NCBI GenBank assembly: GCA_016193465.1
Contig: JACPSE010000067.1
Coordinates: 1 to 33,445, forward strand
Direction of reading: 5' to 3'
Origin: Deltaproteobacteria bacterium
GTDB taxonomy: Bacteria; Desulfobacterota; Binatia; UBA9968
DNA length: 33,445 nt
The notes beneath the pieces were generated by a model. The model was not told where the DNA came from. It worked only from the letters and a program-made list of their open reading frames with translations, and made no database searches. The position numbers were made by a program, and so were the translations under genes. Each line of letters opens with the position of its first letter. Positions within the stretch are counted from its first letter, which is position 1. Of the stretch, positions 8,167 to 15,739 are shown piece by piece.

Positions 8167-9021
8167 CTAAGCCTTTCCTTTTAGCGACAAATACATGCCC
8201 TCGATATCCTCAGGGACCATCTCTTGATGGCGCCAGGATGCGTATTCTGAGAGGTCAATGGTCCCTTTTATCTCCTCCAGAGTCTTGCCTTTGGCCATCA
8301 AGTCTGCCACTCGCTGCCGGAATGTGACCAAGTAGTCCTGGAAAAGCTTCAGCCCCTCTTTGTTGGTTAGCGGGCCATGACCCGGAACTACAACGCTAGC
8401 CGGTAGCTGGTAGAGGCGGTCAAGAACGAGGGGCCAATGGAGTGGGTTGGGGTGGGAGTATTGCTTGAGGACACAGTGGTTGAGGTAGAATAGGAGATCC
8501 CCTGTGAACAAGACTCCGTGCTGGGGAAGGAAGACAACGATATTGTCACTGGTGTGGGCCGGACCGAAAAACAGAAGCTGGATCTCCTCACCACCCAGGT
8601 GGACGGTCATGCGCTCGCTAAAAGTGAGGTCGGGAAGGAGCGTCGGGACAACCTCCCGGTCGGGCGACCTTAGCTTTACACGGCTTGTGTAGTGGTCCTC
8701 GCCGTATTCTATCATGTTCCTGTGGCATGCCTCGGAGGCGATGATCACGGCTCCCGCTTGGCTAAAAAGGGAGTTCCCGGTCACATGGTCCCAATGGCTG
8801 TGCGTATGAATGAGAAAGCGTATGGGTCTATTGGCAGCCCTCATTTCGTTGACAAGGTCATGGGCATGGCGCGTATTGCAGTCAATAAATATCACTCCGT
8901 CCGATGTGTTAACGACCCCAATGTTAGCCTGAGGATGAGCCGCTTCATAACCCAAATAGGCGTAAACCGTGCCCTTTACTAGCTCGACCTTTCGCCTGGG
9001 ATAAGCCGGTTTTTGTGCCAT
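8167..9021 (-). CDS. Metallo-beta-lactamase-fold hydrolase
   Basis: The 284-residue protein has an ATG at 9021 behind AGGAGGG. The zinc-binding signature is complete: H74-S-H76-W-D78-H79 (THSHWDH), H156 in GPAHTSDN, D175 in FTGDLLF, and H215 in VPGHGP. The spacing fits class B3-like/Zn-dependent hydrolases of the 'MBL fold metallo-hydrolase' type that often accompany catabolic clusters as lactonases, thioesterases or aryl-ester hydrolases. There is no signal peptide, so it is cytoplasmic. Directly downstream is SBP remnant D in the same orientation; upstream is a transposase fragment. The two metal sites appear intact, so enzyme activity is likely; the substrate cannot be named. Confidence 0.9.
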   Translation of the reverse strand: MAQKPAYPRRKVELVKGTVYAYLGYEAAHPQANIGVVNTSDGVIFIDCNTRHAHDLVNEMRAANRPIRFLIHTHSHWDHVTGNSLFSQAGAVIIASEACHRNMIEYGEDHYTSRVKLRSPDREVVPTLLPDLTFSERMTVHLGGEEIQLLFFGPAHTSDNIVVFLPQHGVLFTGDLLFYLNHCVLKQYSHPNPLHWPLVLDRLYQLPASVVVPGHGPLTNKEGLKLFQDYLVTFRQRVADLMAKGKTLEEIKGTIDLSEYASWRHQEMVPEDIEGMYLSLKGKA

Positions 9022-9063
9022 TTGGATGCCCTCCTAATACAAGAAATCACCACCATCGTCTAA

Positions 9064-9171
9064 AGATGCGATATCATCAGCTTCATTGACCAGCCAGAGA
9101 TCATCAAAAAAATCCTCCAACACTTAGGTCTATGGGAAGACTTTCACGCCCCACCGGATACCGATGCTATT
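9064..9171 (+). pseudogene. Transposase C-terminal fragment (putative-transposase/IS91-like type), remnant 2
   Basis: The plus-strand frame from 9064 reads CDIISFIDQPEIIKKILQ and then HLGLWEDFHAPPDTD. The 'I.FI..PE.I.KIL.HLGLW' pattern is the characteristic end of the putative-transposase family. No ATG or N-terminal catalytic part is present; upstream is the start region of the metallo-hydrolase and downstream is the stop of SBP E. It shares 17 identical bases with remnant 1 at 3846-3862. It is a relic of an insertion element. Confidence 0.7.
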
Positions 9172-9174
9172 TCC

Positions 9175-10284
9175 CTATCTCGCCTTGGGAAAGCCAAGGG
9201 CCTCAACGGCCATCTTTATCCATCTGGTCGTGTGCTCAAAAGTGTCCATAACCGCCAGTTTCTTTCCCCTGGTTGCCTTTTCCAGTTCTGAACCTGGCGC
9301 ATAGATCGAGGACTTGAGCGGCTCAATCTCATCCAGGATTCTCTGAGCTTCCGGGCTGGCCAGAAATTCCAGGAAGAGAATGGCAGCGTAGGGACGGGGA
9401 GCATTGTTCACAATGGCCTGTTGCACAGACAGACGAACGGGTATCGGCTCAATCAATTTACATACAAGAACCTTCCGGCGATCCCGCTTCTGAGCACTGG
9501 CGCAGGAATGGTAGTTGGTGAGCTGAAAGAGGCCATACTCTCCGGCGGTCATCGAGGCGAGCGCCCGGGTGTGCCCCCTAGCCCAGACAGGCTGCTGCTC
9601 CCTGAGCCCCCGGGCGTAGTTCACCATCCACTCCTCCCCCAACCCTGCGGCAAGAGGGGCAAAATTGAGCAGGCGGATGTCAACAAGAAACTTCCTGCCC
9701 TTAAACTCGGGCTTTAGGAAGTCCTCCCAGGTACTGGGTACCCGGTCTTCCGAAATCAGCTCCCCGTTGTAGGCAGTGGAACCAAGGGCGCTCCCCGCAT
9801 GGATGATGCTGCGGTGTCTAGGGTCGATCATCTTCGGCGGGATCCGTAGTACACCGTGCTCCGCCATTCCCAGGAGGTCGATTTTTTTCGCGTGAACGGC
9901 AAAGCTGTCATAGAGGTCCGTCGACACCCTAAATACATCCCAGTCTCTCGCAGTACCCGCCTGCAACTCCAGGAGGAAGCGCTGAACGGCATCGGTACCG
10001 GTGATCTCCTCAAGGGAGATGTCAATAAAAGGGTATTGCTGCTTGAATGCTTTTACTATATGGGGGTACGTGTCCGGCTCCATCGCGCTCATCACCCGAA
10101 CTCTACCCTCTTTTTTCGCCTTGGCTACGATCTCGTCACGGCGGGTCTCAAAGATAAACCCCTTTGCCTCCGCCTCTCCTCTGGCTTTCAGCAAGTCAGG
10201 ACCTGGTGCGGCAGCAAAAACAATTGAACCCACAGCCCAGAACTCCAAAATAGACAGCAGAGTGGCCAGCTTAAAAAACTTCAT
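9175..10284 (-). CDS. ABC transporter substrate-binding protein, paralog E
   Basis: A 369-residue SBP. ATG 10284 has GGAGGAGCG upstream; a 27-codon extension to 10365 would run into SBP F and has no SD. The signal peptide is about 1-23, almost identical to that of paralog C. Landmarks: EAEAKG, AKAKKEGRVRVM, ITGTDAVQR, DLLGMAEHGVL, WEDFLKPEFKG, QQPVWARGHTRAL, pocket segment LTNYHSC, EFLASPEAQRILDEIEP and terminal EALGFPKAR. The middle has its own block, GLGEEWMVNYARG, in place of the LVPAWGLEKTLDFAR block; only paralog L shares 'GEEWMVNYA'. It lies 37 bases downstream of SBP F on the same strand, so F and E are probably co-transcribed. Its different pocket region suggests a different ligand. 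Confidence 0.87.
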   Translation of the reverse strand: MKFFKLATLLSILEFWAVGSIVFAAAPGPDLLKARGEAEAKGFIFETRRDEIVAKAKKEGRVRVMSAMEPDTYPHIVKAFKQQYPFIDISLEEITGTDAVQRFLLELQAGTARDWDVFRVSTDLYDSFAVHAKKIDLLGMAEHGVLRIPPKMIDPRHRSIIHAGSALGSTAYNGELISEDRVPSTWEDFLKPEFKGRKFLVDIRLLNFAPLAAGLGEEWMVNYARGLREQQPVWARGHTRALASMTAGEYGLFQLTNYHSCASAQKRDRRKVLVCKLIEPIPVRLSVQQAIVNNAPRPYAAILFLEFLASPEAQRILDEIEPLKSSIYAPGSELEKATRGKKLAVMDTFEHTTRWIKMAVEALGFPKAR

Positions 10285-10321
10285 CTCGCTCCTCCTTCTC
10301 CAAGCTTCGACACGGCTCGTC

Positions 10322-11461
10322 TTATCTTCCCTTATCGACCTTTGGGAAGCCGTAGGCCTCCACAACTTTTGCCTGGTAGTCGGACATCCTTGTGAAGTGG
10401 TCCCAGTTCACTAAAGAAAATTTTTTCCCTTTGGTCAGCTTTTCCAGGGTGGAGCCAGGAACAAAAACTGAGGCGCCGTAAGGCTCATGTTTATCCGCTA
10501 TCCTCTGTCCTTGAGGGGAGGCCTGAAACTCCAACCACAGAAGCGCGGCATAAGGATGTTCTGAAGTGCTTAAAACCGCTGCAGCCTCAGTAAGCCTAGT
10601 GGGAACGGGCTCCAAGATCTTGTAGCCCAACGTCCCGGCAGGATCTTTCTCCACAGCCCTCATGGCGGTATGGAAGCCCGGTCCGATGAATAGGGCATAT
10701 TCTCCTGCGGCCATTACGGTGAGCGTCCGGGTTGCCCCTCGCACCCATATGGGCTGCTGGGCGGCTAACTTACGCGCAAAATCCAGGGTCCTTTCCAATC
10801 CCCAGGCCGGCACAAGGGCAGCGATCTCCGTGGGGCGGACATCGGCGACGAATTTTCTTCCCTTAAACTCTGGCTTGAGAAAGTCTTCCCAACTATCAGG
10901 AACCTTCTCAGGGGCGATGAGCTTCTTGCTGAACGCGACCACCTGAATGCCACTGGTGACGGCTATGATGTTTCGGTTGGCTGGGTCTACAATCTGAGCC
11001 GGGATGCGAAGCACTCCGTGCGTCGCCATGCCCAGGATATCAAACTTCTTTAAATAGGGCGGAAACTCATTATAGAAGTCTGTGGAGACATGAGTTCCAT
11101 CCCAACCCTTGGCCCTTCCTGTTTTCATCTCCAATATAAAGCGCTGAATGGCCTCGGTTCCTGTGGTCTCCTCAACGTGGACATCGAGGAATGGATACTC
11201 AGCCTTGAAGGCGGCCGCCATAACCTTAATCGTCTCGGTCTCCAGGGAGCTTAGGGCCCGCATTCTCCCTTCCTTTTTAGCCTTGGCTACGATCTCGTCA
11301 CGGCTGGTCTCAAAGATGAATCCCTTGGTCTCAGCCTCTTGCCTGGCCTTCAGCAAGGCAGGGCTGGGCGAGGCGGCAAATAGATCAGAACCAGCCAACC
11401 AGCACACGATAATAGAGTTGATAAAAAAGAAAGTCGCTATCTTGAAAAAAAACGCCTTCAT
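10322..11461 (-). CDS. ABC transporter substrate-binding protein, paralog F (mosaic)
   Basis: A 379-residue SBP. ATG 11461 has an AGGAGGTG SD. The signal peptide is about 1-29 (LFA|ASP); Cys20 lies within the hydrophobic core and is not a lipobox. It carries EAETKG (instead of EAEAKG), AKAKKEGRMRAL, TTGTEAIQR, YNEFPPYLKKFDILGM, WEDFLKPEFKG, QQPIWVRGATRTL, pocket segment GPGFHTA, EFQASPQGQRIADKHEP and EAYGFPKV. The N-terminal and C-terminal parts follow the B/L subgroup, but residues about 207-250 (DVRPTEIAALVPAWGLER and beyond) are of the A/J/K subgroup, so the gene looks chimeric. It is preceded by remnant G, whose frame ends in a TGA overlapping this ATG, and followed by SBP E. Confidence 0.88.
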   Translation of the reverse strand: MKAFFFKIATFFFINSIIVCWLAGSDLFAASPSPALLKARQEAETKGFIFETSRDEIVAKAKKEGRMRALSSLETETIKVMAAAFKAEYPFLDVHVEETTGTEAIQRFILEMKTGRAKGWDGTHVSTDFYNEFPPYLKKFDILGMATHGVLRIPAQIVDPANRNIIAVTSGIQVVAFSKKLIAPEKVPDSWEDFLKPEFKGRKFVADVRPTEIAALVPAWGLERTLDFARKLAAQQPIWVRGATRTLTVMAAGEYALFIGPGFHTAMRAVEKDPAGTLGYKILEPVPTRLTEAAAVLSTSEHPYAALLWLEFQASPQGQRIADKHEPYGASVFVPGSTLEKLTKGKKFSLVNWDHFTRMSDYQAKVVEAYGFPKVDKGR

Positions 11462-11619
11462 GTTTCACCTCCTGAACGGCTGGTTAACCTTATTGGGACA
11501 GGCTCTTGTAGGACCACCTTCAAATCCTGCATGCCCTTTTTCTTTAGCCGGGTGGCCGTATGATGATAGACACCTGAATGCAAGGCATACTCCCCCGATG
11601 CCAACGCGCTCAAAGCCCG
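11458..11619 (-). pseudogene. SBP remnant G (internal fragment of about 53 codons)
   Basis: Reading the minus strand from 11619 gives RALSALASGEYALHSG, then VYHHTATRLKKKG, then LQEPVPIRLT and a TGA that overlaps the ATG of SBP F. This matches the SBP family around residues 240-285 (R.L...AGEYAL..G..FHTA.R, followed by EPVP.RL). Both lobes' outer parts are missing. The fragment begins directly after the stop codon of the acetolactate-synthase-like gene (11621) and is in the same orientation. No ATG or SD belongs to it. It is a clear deletion or rearrangement scar. Confidence 0.8.
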
Positions 11620-11620
11620 C

Positions 11621-13318
11621 TTAATGTTCCCGTTCTAGATCTAGGGGACACTGGGGCCGCAGGTTCTCCAAATCAGTGTCGATGATGACCTCGAGGAGGG
11701 ACGGTTTGCCTGAGCTTAGGGCTCGCCCAACAGCAGGAACGATATCTTTAGGCTCCTCTACTCTTTCCGCATAAAGGCCAAATTCCTTGGCAAAAATAGT
11801 GAGGTTGGGAATGGGTAAATCAGTACCAATGATGCGCCCCTTATAGCGAGTAAGCTGCGAATGCCTTATGTTGCCAAAACTCCCATTTACGCATACCACA
11901 CAGAGAGCCTTGATATCGTAAAGAGCCGCCGTTGCCAGCTCCTGCAAGCACATCATCATTGAGCCGTCTCCGGTGATACAAACTACCTGCTTGTCGGGTA
12001 GGGCCAATTGAGCCCCCAGGGCTTCACAGTACTCTGAGCCCAACGAATGCCAGCCACCCAGATAGGCGGGCGGTACCAGGGCGTCAAACGCAAACTGAAA
12101 CCACTGATGGGTACCTCCAGACTCCGCTCCCACAACGGCATCTCTTGGAAGGGCTTTTCTTAGATCGGCGAGCAGCCGGAACCTCTGAATAGGAACCTTA
12201 TCGGAGCTCGCCTGCTGTCTAAAGCTCTCCGCCCATTCTTCCTTGAGCCTACGGATTCCTTTTATCCGGCCATCCTGCTCTAAAGACCGACGGGCCGCCT
12301 GCCGCGCCTCCACTTCCACCATCAAAATCATGTCTTGAAGGACGGCCTTCGCATCCCCGACTATTCCAACGTCCACGGGCCAGTTCTTGCCAATCTCAAA
12401 GGGATCGATATCAACCTGGATAATCTTGGCCTGTTTGCTGAGCACTTTCTCCGTATATTCTGCGGTGGTATTAGCGCTGAAGGTGCAGCCGATAGCCAGG
12501 ATAACATCGGCTTGCTGAAGTGTCTCGAGACAATACTCTCGGCCCTGATAACCTGCTACACCCAATGCTAAGGGATGATCTTCAGGAATCACGCCCTTAC
12601 AGTCGGCGGTTCCAGCTACAGGAGCACACAGCAGCTCAGCGAGCTTTAGAAGCTCCGCATTAGCCTGGGCAACATTGATTCCCCCGCCAGCCAGGATGAC
12701 CGGCCTCTGAGCCTTGATCAACATATCCAAGGCCCGGTTGATCTCCTGGGGATTGCCCCGCAAGGGAACAATGGGACGATAGCGCTCAGGAGGAAGGACC
12801 GCGACATCGGCCTTGCCTCTAAGGACATCTCTGGCCAGACCCACATAAACCGGTCCTGGTCTTCCTGTGGTAGCAGCCCTAAAGGCCCGCTGCATCATCT
12901 CAGGGATGCGTTCCACCCGTTCCACCCGCTCCGCTAGCTTGGTGACAGGTTTCATAACCGCCACTTGATCCATTTCGTGACGGTTGGACGCTCCCCGGCC
13001 GTACTCCAGGGTGCTGGACTCAGGAGAAAGCATTATGTAGGGCGTCGAGCTGTAGAAGGCGCCGACCACTCCGGTAAAGGCATTAGTCAGGCCAACGCCA
13101 TGATGCACAATGACTACGCCGGGTTTCCCTGTACTCCTGGCATAGCCTCCAGCCATGTAGCTCGCTCCCTGCTCATGCTGGCTCATGACGTACTGAATCT
13201 CCGGCGTACGATAGAGGACATCCAGAATGGTGAGAAAGGAACTCCCAGTAACCCCAAAGAGGTACCTTACCCCTTCGGCCTTAAGGCATTCGACAACAAG
13301 CTCAGCTCCAGTAGCCAT
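11621..13318 (-). CDS. Thiamine-diphosphate-dependent enzyme, acetolactate-synthase-large-subunit-like
   Basis: The 565-residue length and domain order (TPP-binding N domain, central domain, TPP-binding C domain) match the acetolactate synthase/benzoylformate decarboxylase/oxalyl-CoA decarboxylase superfamily. ATG 13318 is used because GGAGGT sits 4-6 bases upstream; the GTG at 13324 overlaps that SD. The catalytic Glu is E49 in SQHEQGASYMAGGYAR; the central domain has RPVILAGGGINVAQ; the TPP motif is G450-D-G-S with N478 (VNGSFG). There is no small regulatory subunit gene and no other branched-chain amino acid gene, so a catabolic carboligase or 2-oxoacid decarboxylase is more likely than biosynthesis. 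Remnant G, SBP F and SBP E follow on the same strand, suggesting an enzyme-plus-receptor operon. Confidence 0.85.
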   Translation of the reverse strand: MATGAELVVECLKAEGVRYLFGVTGSSFLTILDVLYRTPEIQYVMSQHEQGASYMAGGYARSTGKPGVVIVHHGVGLTNAFTGVVGAFYSSTPYIMLSPESSTLEYGRGASNRHEMDQVAVMKPVTKLAERVERVERIPEMMQRAFRAATTGRPGPVYVGLARDVLRGKADVAVLPPERYRPIVPLRGNPQEINRALDMLIKAQRPVILAGGGINVAQANAELLKLAELLCAPVAGTADCKGVIPEDHPLALGVAGYQGREYCLETLQQADVILAIGCTFSANTTAEYTEKVLSKQAKIIQVDIDPFEIGKNWPVDVGIVGDAKAVLQDMILMVEVEARQAARRSLEQDGRIKGIRRLKEEWAESFRQQASSDKVPIQRFRLLADLRKALPRDAVVGAESGGTHQWFQFAFDALVPPAYLGGWHSLGSEYCEALGAQLALPDKQVVCITGDGSMMMCLQELATAALYDIKALCVVCVNGSFGNIRHSQLTRYKGRIIGTDLPIPNLTIFAKEFGLYAERVEEPKDIVPAVGRALSSGKPSLLEVIIDTDLENLRPQCPLDLEREH

Positions 13319-13667
13319 TGGCACCTCCGTAATTGTCGCTAAGAAATTTTTGATTGTAGCCGGTTGGAAAGCAGCAAAAGCTATGCCATAGAGATAACGA
13401 AGGAAAGGACGAAACTAAACGGGGGCTCCCGACGGAAGATGAGCTGAGGACTATCCAGGAATTTGGAAAATCTTGACTCGTTTCTCCCGAAATTAAGAAA
13501 TTTTACTTTTAAAGGCTCAGAGGCGGTCACCACTATCACTAAACCTAAACTTCGGCTGAGTGGTATACATGTTGCTTCCCTTTGCGCTAACTAAATCAAA
13601 GAGTACCATAGCAAACAGCGCTCTCCCTCCCAGAGAGAGGAAATGATTAAAAGGTCAGGAGTTGGCC
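13319..13667. other. AT-richer divergent intergenic region
   Basis: About 350 bases separate the divergent thiamine-enzyme gene and the E1 alpha gene. No protein-like frame is visible. The stretch around 13460-13520 is clearly more AT-rich than the genes. TTGACT (13473-13478) could be a -35 for the rightward genes, but the downstream hexamers match the -10 consensus poorly. On the minus strand a TACAAT hexamer lies near 13355, without a good -35. It probably holds promoters for both directions, but I cannot place them firmly. Confidence 0.35.
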
Positions 13668-14681
13668 ATGGGTGAGCTGTCTCTGGAGACAACGAAGGCG
13701 CTGCTACGGCGGATGCTCCTCATCCGCCGGGCAGAGGAGCAGGTCATTCACTTCGCTACCGACTACAAGGAGCTGCTCACTGGCCACTATCACGTCTACA
13801 TCGGGCAGGAGGCGACGGGTGTCGGGGTCTGCCACGCGCTCCAGCCCGGCGATTACCTATTCACCACTCATCGCAACCACGGGCATGTTATCGCTCGGGG
13901 CGGCGAGTCCGGGCCGGTGCTGGCGGAGATCATCGGCCGCGTCGGCGGCTACAACCGCGGCCGCGGCGGCACCTTTCACGTCAGCGCCCCCCATCTGGGC
14001 ATCCTCCACACCTCGGCCATCGTGGCCGGTTGCGTTCCCCTGGCGGCGGGTGCCGCGTTATCGGCGCAGCAACGGGGCACCTCGCAGATCAGCGTGGCGT
14101 TTTTCGGGGAGGGCGCGATGGATGAAGGGGCGTCCTACGAGGCCTTGTCCATTGCAGCGCTCTGGACGCTTCCGGTCCTCTTCGTCTGCGAAACTAATGG
14201 CATGGCGGGCGGGCGGCGGGAAAAAGGCGAGAGCGGTCCTCGACTGGTAGACCGGGCCCTGGCCCTCGGCATCACTGCGGAGGTGGTGGACGGAACCCGG
14301 CTGGCGGCGGTGTGCGACGCCGCGGGCCGGGCAGTAGAGCGGCTGCGCGCCGGGAGCGGTCCCGTGTTCCTTCAGGTGCAAACGGGGAATACGTGGCCGG
14401 GCCACAGCGGCGGCCGGGCCGTGCTCCAGGGTGGTGACTTCGATCTCACCTGGGCGTACGACGCTGCGGCAGCTCCGCAGGAGCTGAGGGAGTGGATCGA
14501 AACCAGTGACTCAGTCTCCATTCTACTGCGGGACCTCGACCGGTCGGGTGTGCTATCGCGGGCGGCTGCCATAGAGCTGGACCGCGAGGTCCGGGCGGAG
14601 ACCCAGGCAGCAGCCAAGATGGCCCTTGAGAGCCCCTATCCCTCTCCGGAAGGCGCGCTCCAACATGTCTTCGGCAGATAA
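13668..14681 (+). CDS. Thiamine-diphosphate-dependent dehydrogenase E1 component, alpha subunit
   Basis: The 337-residue length is typical of E1 alpha subunits of pyruvate, acetoin or branched-chain 2-oxoacid dehydrogenases. ATG 13668 has AGGAG six bases upstream; the TTG at 13662 is too close to it. Motifs: YIGQEATGVG (45-54), THRNHGHVIARGG (67-79), NRGRGGTFHV (96-105) and the TPP/Mg motif G148-E-G-A-M-D-E-G ending in E175-T-N. The usual GDG and ENN are GEG and ETN here, conservative changes seen among acetoin-type enzymes. It is followed 15 bases later by the beta subunit. No E2 or E3 gene is present. Both genes are visibly GC-richer than the SBPs, which hints at separate ancestry. Confidence 0.85.
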   Translation: MGELSLETTKALLRRMLLIRRAEEQVIHFATDYKELLTGHYHVYIGQEATGVGVCHALQPGDYLFTTHRNHGHVIARGGESGPVLAEIIGRVGGYNRGRGGTFHVSAPHLGILHTSAIVAGCVPLAAGAALSAQQRGTSQISVAFFGEGAMDEGASYEALSIAALWTLPVLFVCETNGMAGGRREKGESGPRLVDRALALGITAEVVDGTRLAAVCDAAGRAVERLRAGSGPVFLQVQTGNTWPGHSGGRAVLQGGDFDLTWAYDAAAAPQELREWIETSDSVSILLRDLDRSGVLSRAAAIELDREVRAETQAAAKMALESPYPSPEGALQHVFGR

Positions 14682-14696
14682 CAAGGAGCTCCTGGC

Positions 14697-15644
14697 ATGC
14701 CAGAAATGAGCTACGCTGAAGCCCTGTCCCAGGCCTTGGTAGAGATCATGGAGCAGGAGCCGCGGGCAGTTCTTATCGGAGGCGCTTTCGGGCCGCTGGG
14801 CAAGCGCTTCGCCAACCGCATCAAACAGCCGCCCATTGCTGAGCTGGGCTACTGCGGCATCGCAGTGGGCGCGGCCATGACCGGGCTGCGCCCTATCGTC
14901 TCCCTGGGCACCGCCAGCTTCATCTACGAGGCGCTCCCCCAGGTTCTGAACGAGGCGTCCGTGGCCCGATATGGCAGCGCCGGGCAGCTTTCGGTGCCCG
15001 TGGTTTTCCATGTGCGGGTGGGGATTCGGGGAGCGGGAGCGATGCAGCACTCGGCGGCCCCGCAACCGATATTCTGGAACACGCCCGGGCTTCAGATCGC
15101 CGTACCGTCGTCGCCGGCTGATGCCAAGGGGCTGATGCTGACGGCCGCCCTGCGGAGCCAGGACCCAACGATCTTCATCGACCACACCCGTCTGCACCGC
15201 CTGCGGGGGCCGGTCCCTGACGGCCCCACGGAGGTGCCCTTCGGCGTCGCTCAGGTCAAGCGAGAGGGCAAGGACGTGACGGTCCTCGCAACCTCCGTCA
15301 TGGTGCCCCGCGCGCTGGAGGCGGCCGAGCAACTGGCGCGGGAGGACGGCATCGCGGCTGAGGTGGTGGACCTGCGGACCCTGGTCCCGTTGGACAAAGC
15401 CGCGGTGCTAGCTTCCGTGGCAAAGACAGGGCGCGTACTGATAGCCGACGAGACCCAGAAAAGCTGCGGTGTCGGCGCCGAGCTGGCGGCGCTGATCTGC
15501 GAGGAGGCATTCTTTCACCTGAAAGCGCCCGTCCGGCGGGTGGCCATACCCGACGTGCCCATCCCCTACAGCAAGTCTGAAGAGGACTATGTCACCCCCG
15601 GCAGCCACCACATCATGGCGGGTGTCCGGGAGATCTGCCGGTGA
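14697..15644 (+). CDS. Thiamine-diphosphate-dependent dehydrogenase E1 component, beta subunit
   Basis: The 315-residue protein starts at ATG 14697 with AAGGAG eight bases upstream, 15 bases after the alpha subunit. It shows the transketolase pyrimidine-binding domain (MSYAEALSQALVEIMEQ, 'IGGAFG', 'PPIAELGYCGIAVGAAMTG' spanning the conserved Glu) and the C-terminal transketolase domain (VLATSVMVPRALEAAEQL, 'VVDLRTLVPLD', 'VLIADET', 'VRRVAIPDVPIPYS'). With the alpha subunit it should form the E1 heterotetramer that decarboxylates a 2-oxoacid or cleaves acetoin. One sampled line (15301-15360) is 47 of 60 G+C, far above the SBP genes. SBP remnant H begins directly after its stop. Confidence 0.85.
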   Translation: MPEMSYAEALSQALVEIMEQEPRAVLIGGAFGPLGKRFANRIKQPPIAELGYCGIAVGAAMTGLRPIVSLGTASFIYEALPQVLNEASVARYGSAGQLSVPVVFHVRVGIRGAGAMQHSAAPQPIFWNTPGLQIAVPSSPADAKGLMLTAALRSQDPTIFIDHTRLHRLRGPVPDGPTEVPFGVAQVKREGKDVTVLATSVMVPRALEAAEQLAREDGIAAEVVDLRTLVPLDKAAVLASVAKTGRVLIADETQKSCGVGAELAALICEEAFFHLKAPVRRVAIPDVPIPYSKSEEDYVTPGSHHIMAGVREICR

Positions 15645-15645
15645 C

Positions 15646-15735
15646 CCAGGGGCAAGGCCCGTAGTAAGCTGGAAAAACTATCAGCAATATAGAGCAGTGG
15701 CAGTTCAGGATCCTTGAAGCCGTCAAGTGGCCTGG
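15646..15735 (+). pseudogene. SBP remnant H (C-terminal tail with frameshift)
   Basis: Directly after the E1 beta stop, CAGGGGCAAG and then ACTATCAGCA..TATAGAGCAGTGGCAG align with the end of SBP A (2437-2510, encoding RGKK, WEDYQHIGQWQSKIVEAF). After removing one extra A the frame reads IEQWQ, then ILEA. An inserted base and changes in the first part (GCCCGTAGTAAGCTGG) break the frame. It is in the same orientation as the E1 genes and corresponds to roughly SBP residues 338-365. It is a non-coding relic. Confidence 0.75.
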
Positions 15736-15739
15736 AAAA

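Noticed and set aside
13672-14250. Long alternative frames inside the E1 alpha/beta genes
   Set aside because: Arg/Ser/Pro-rich translations typical of shadow frames in GC-rich genes.
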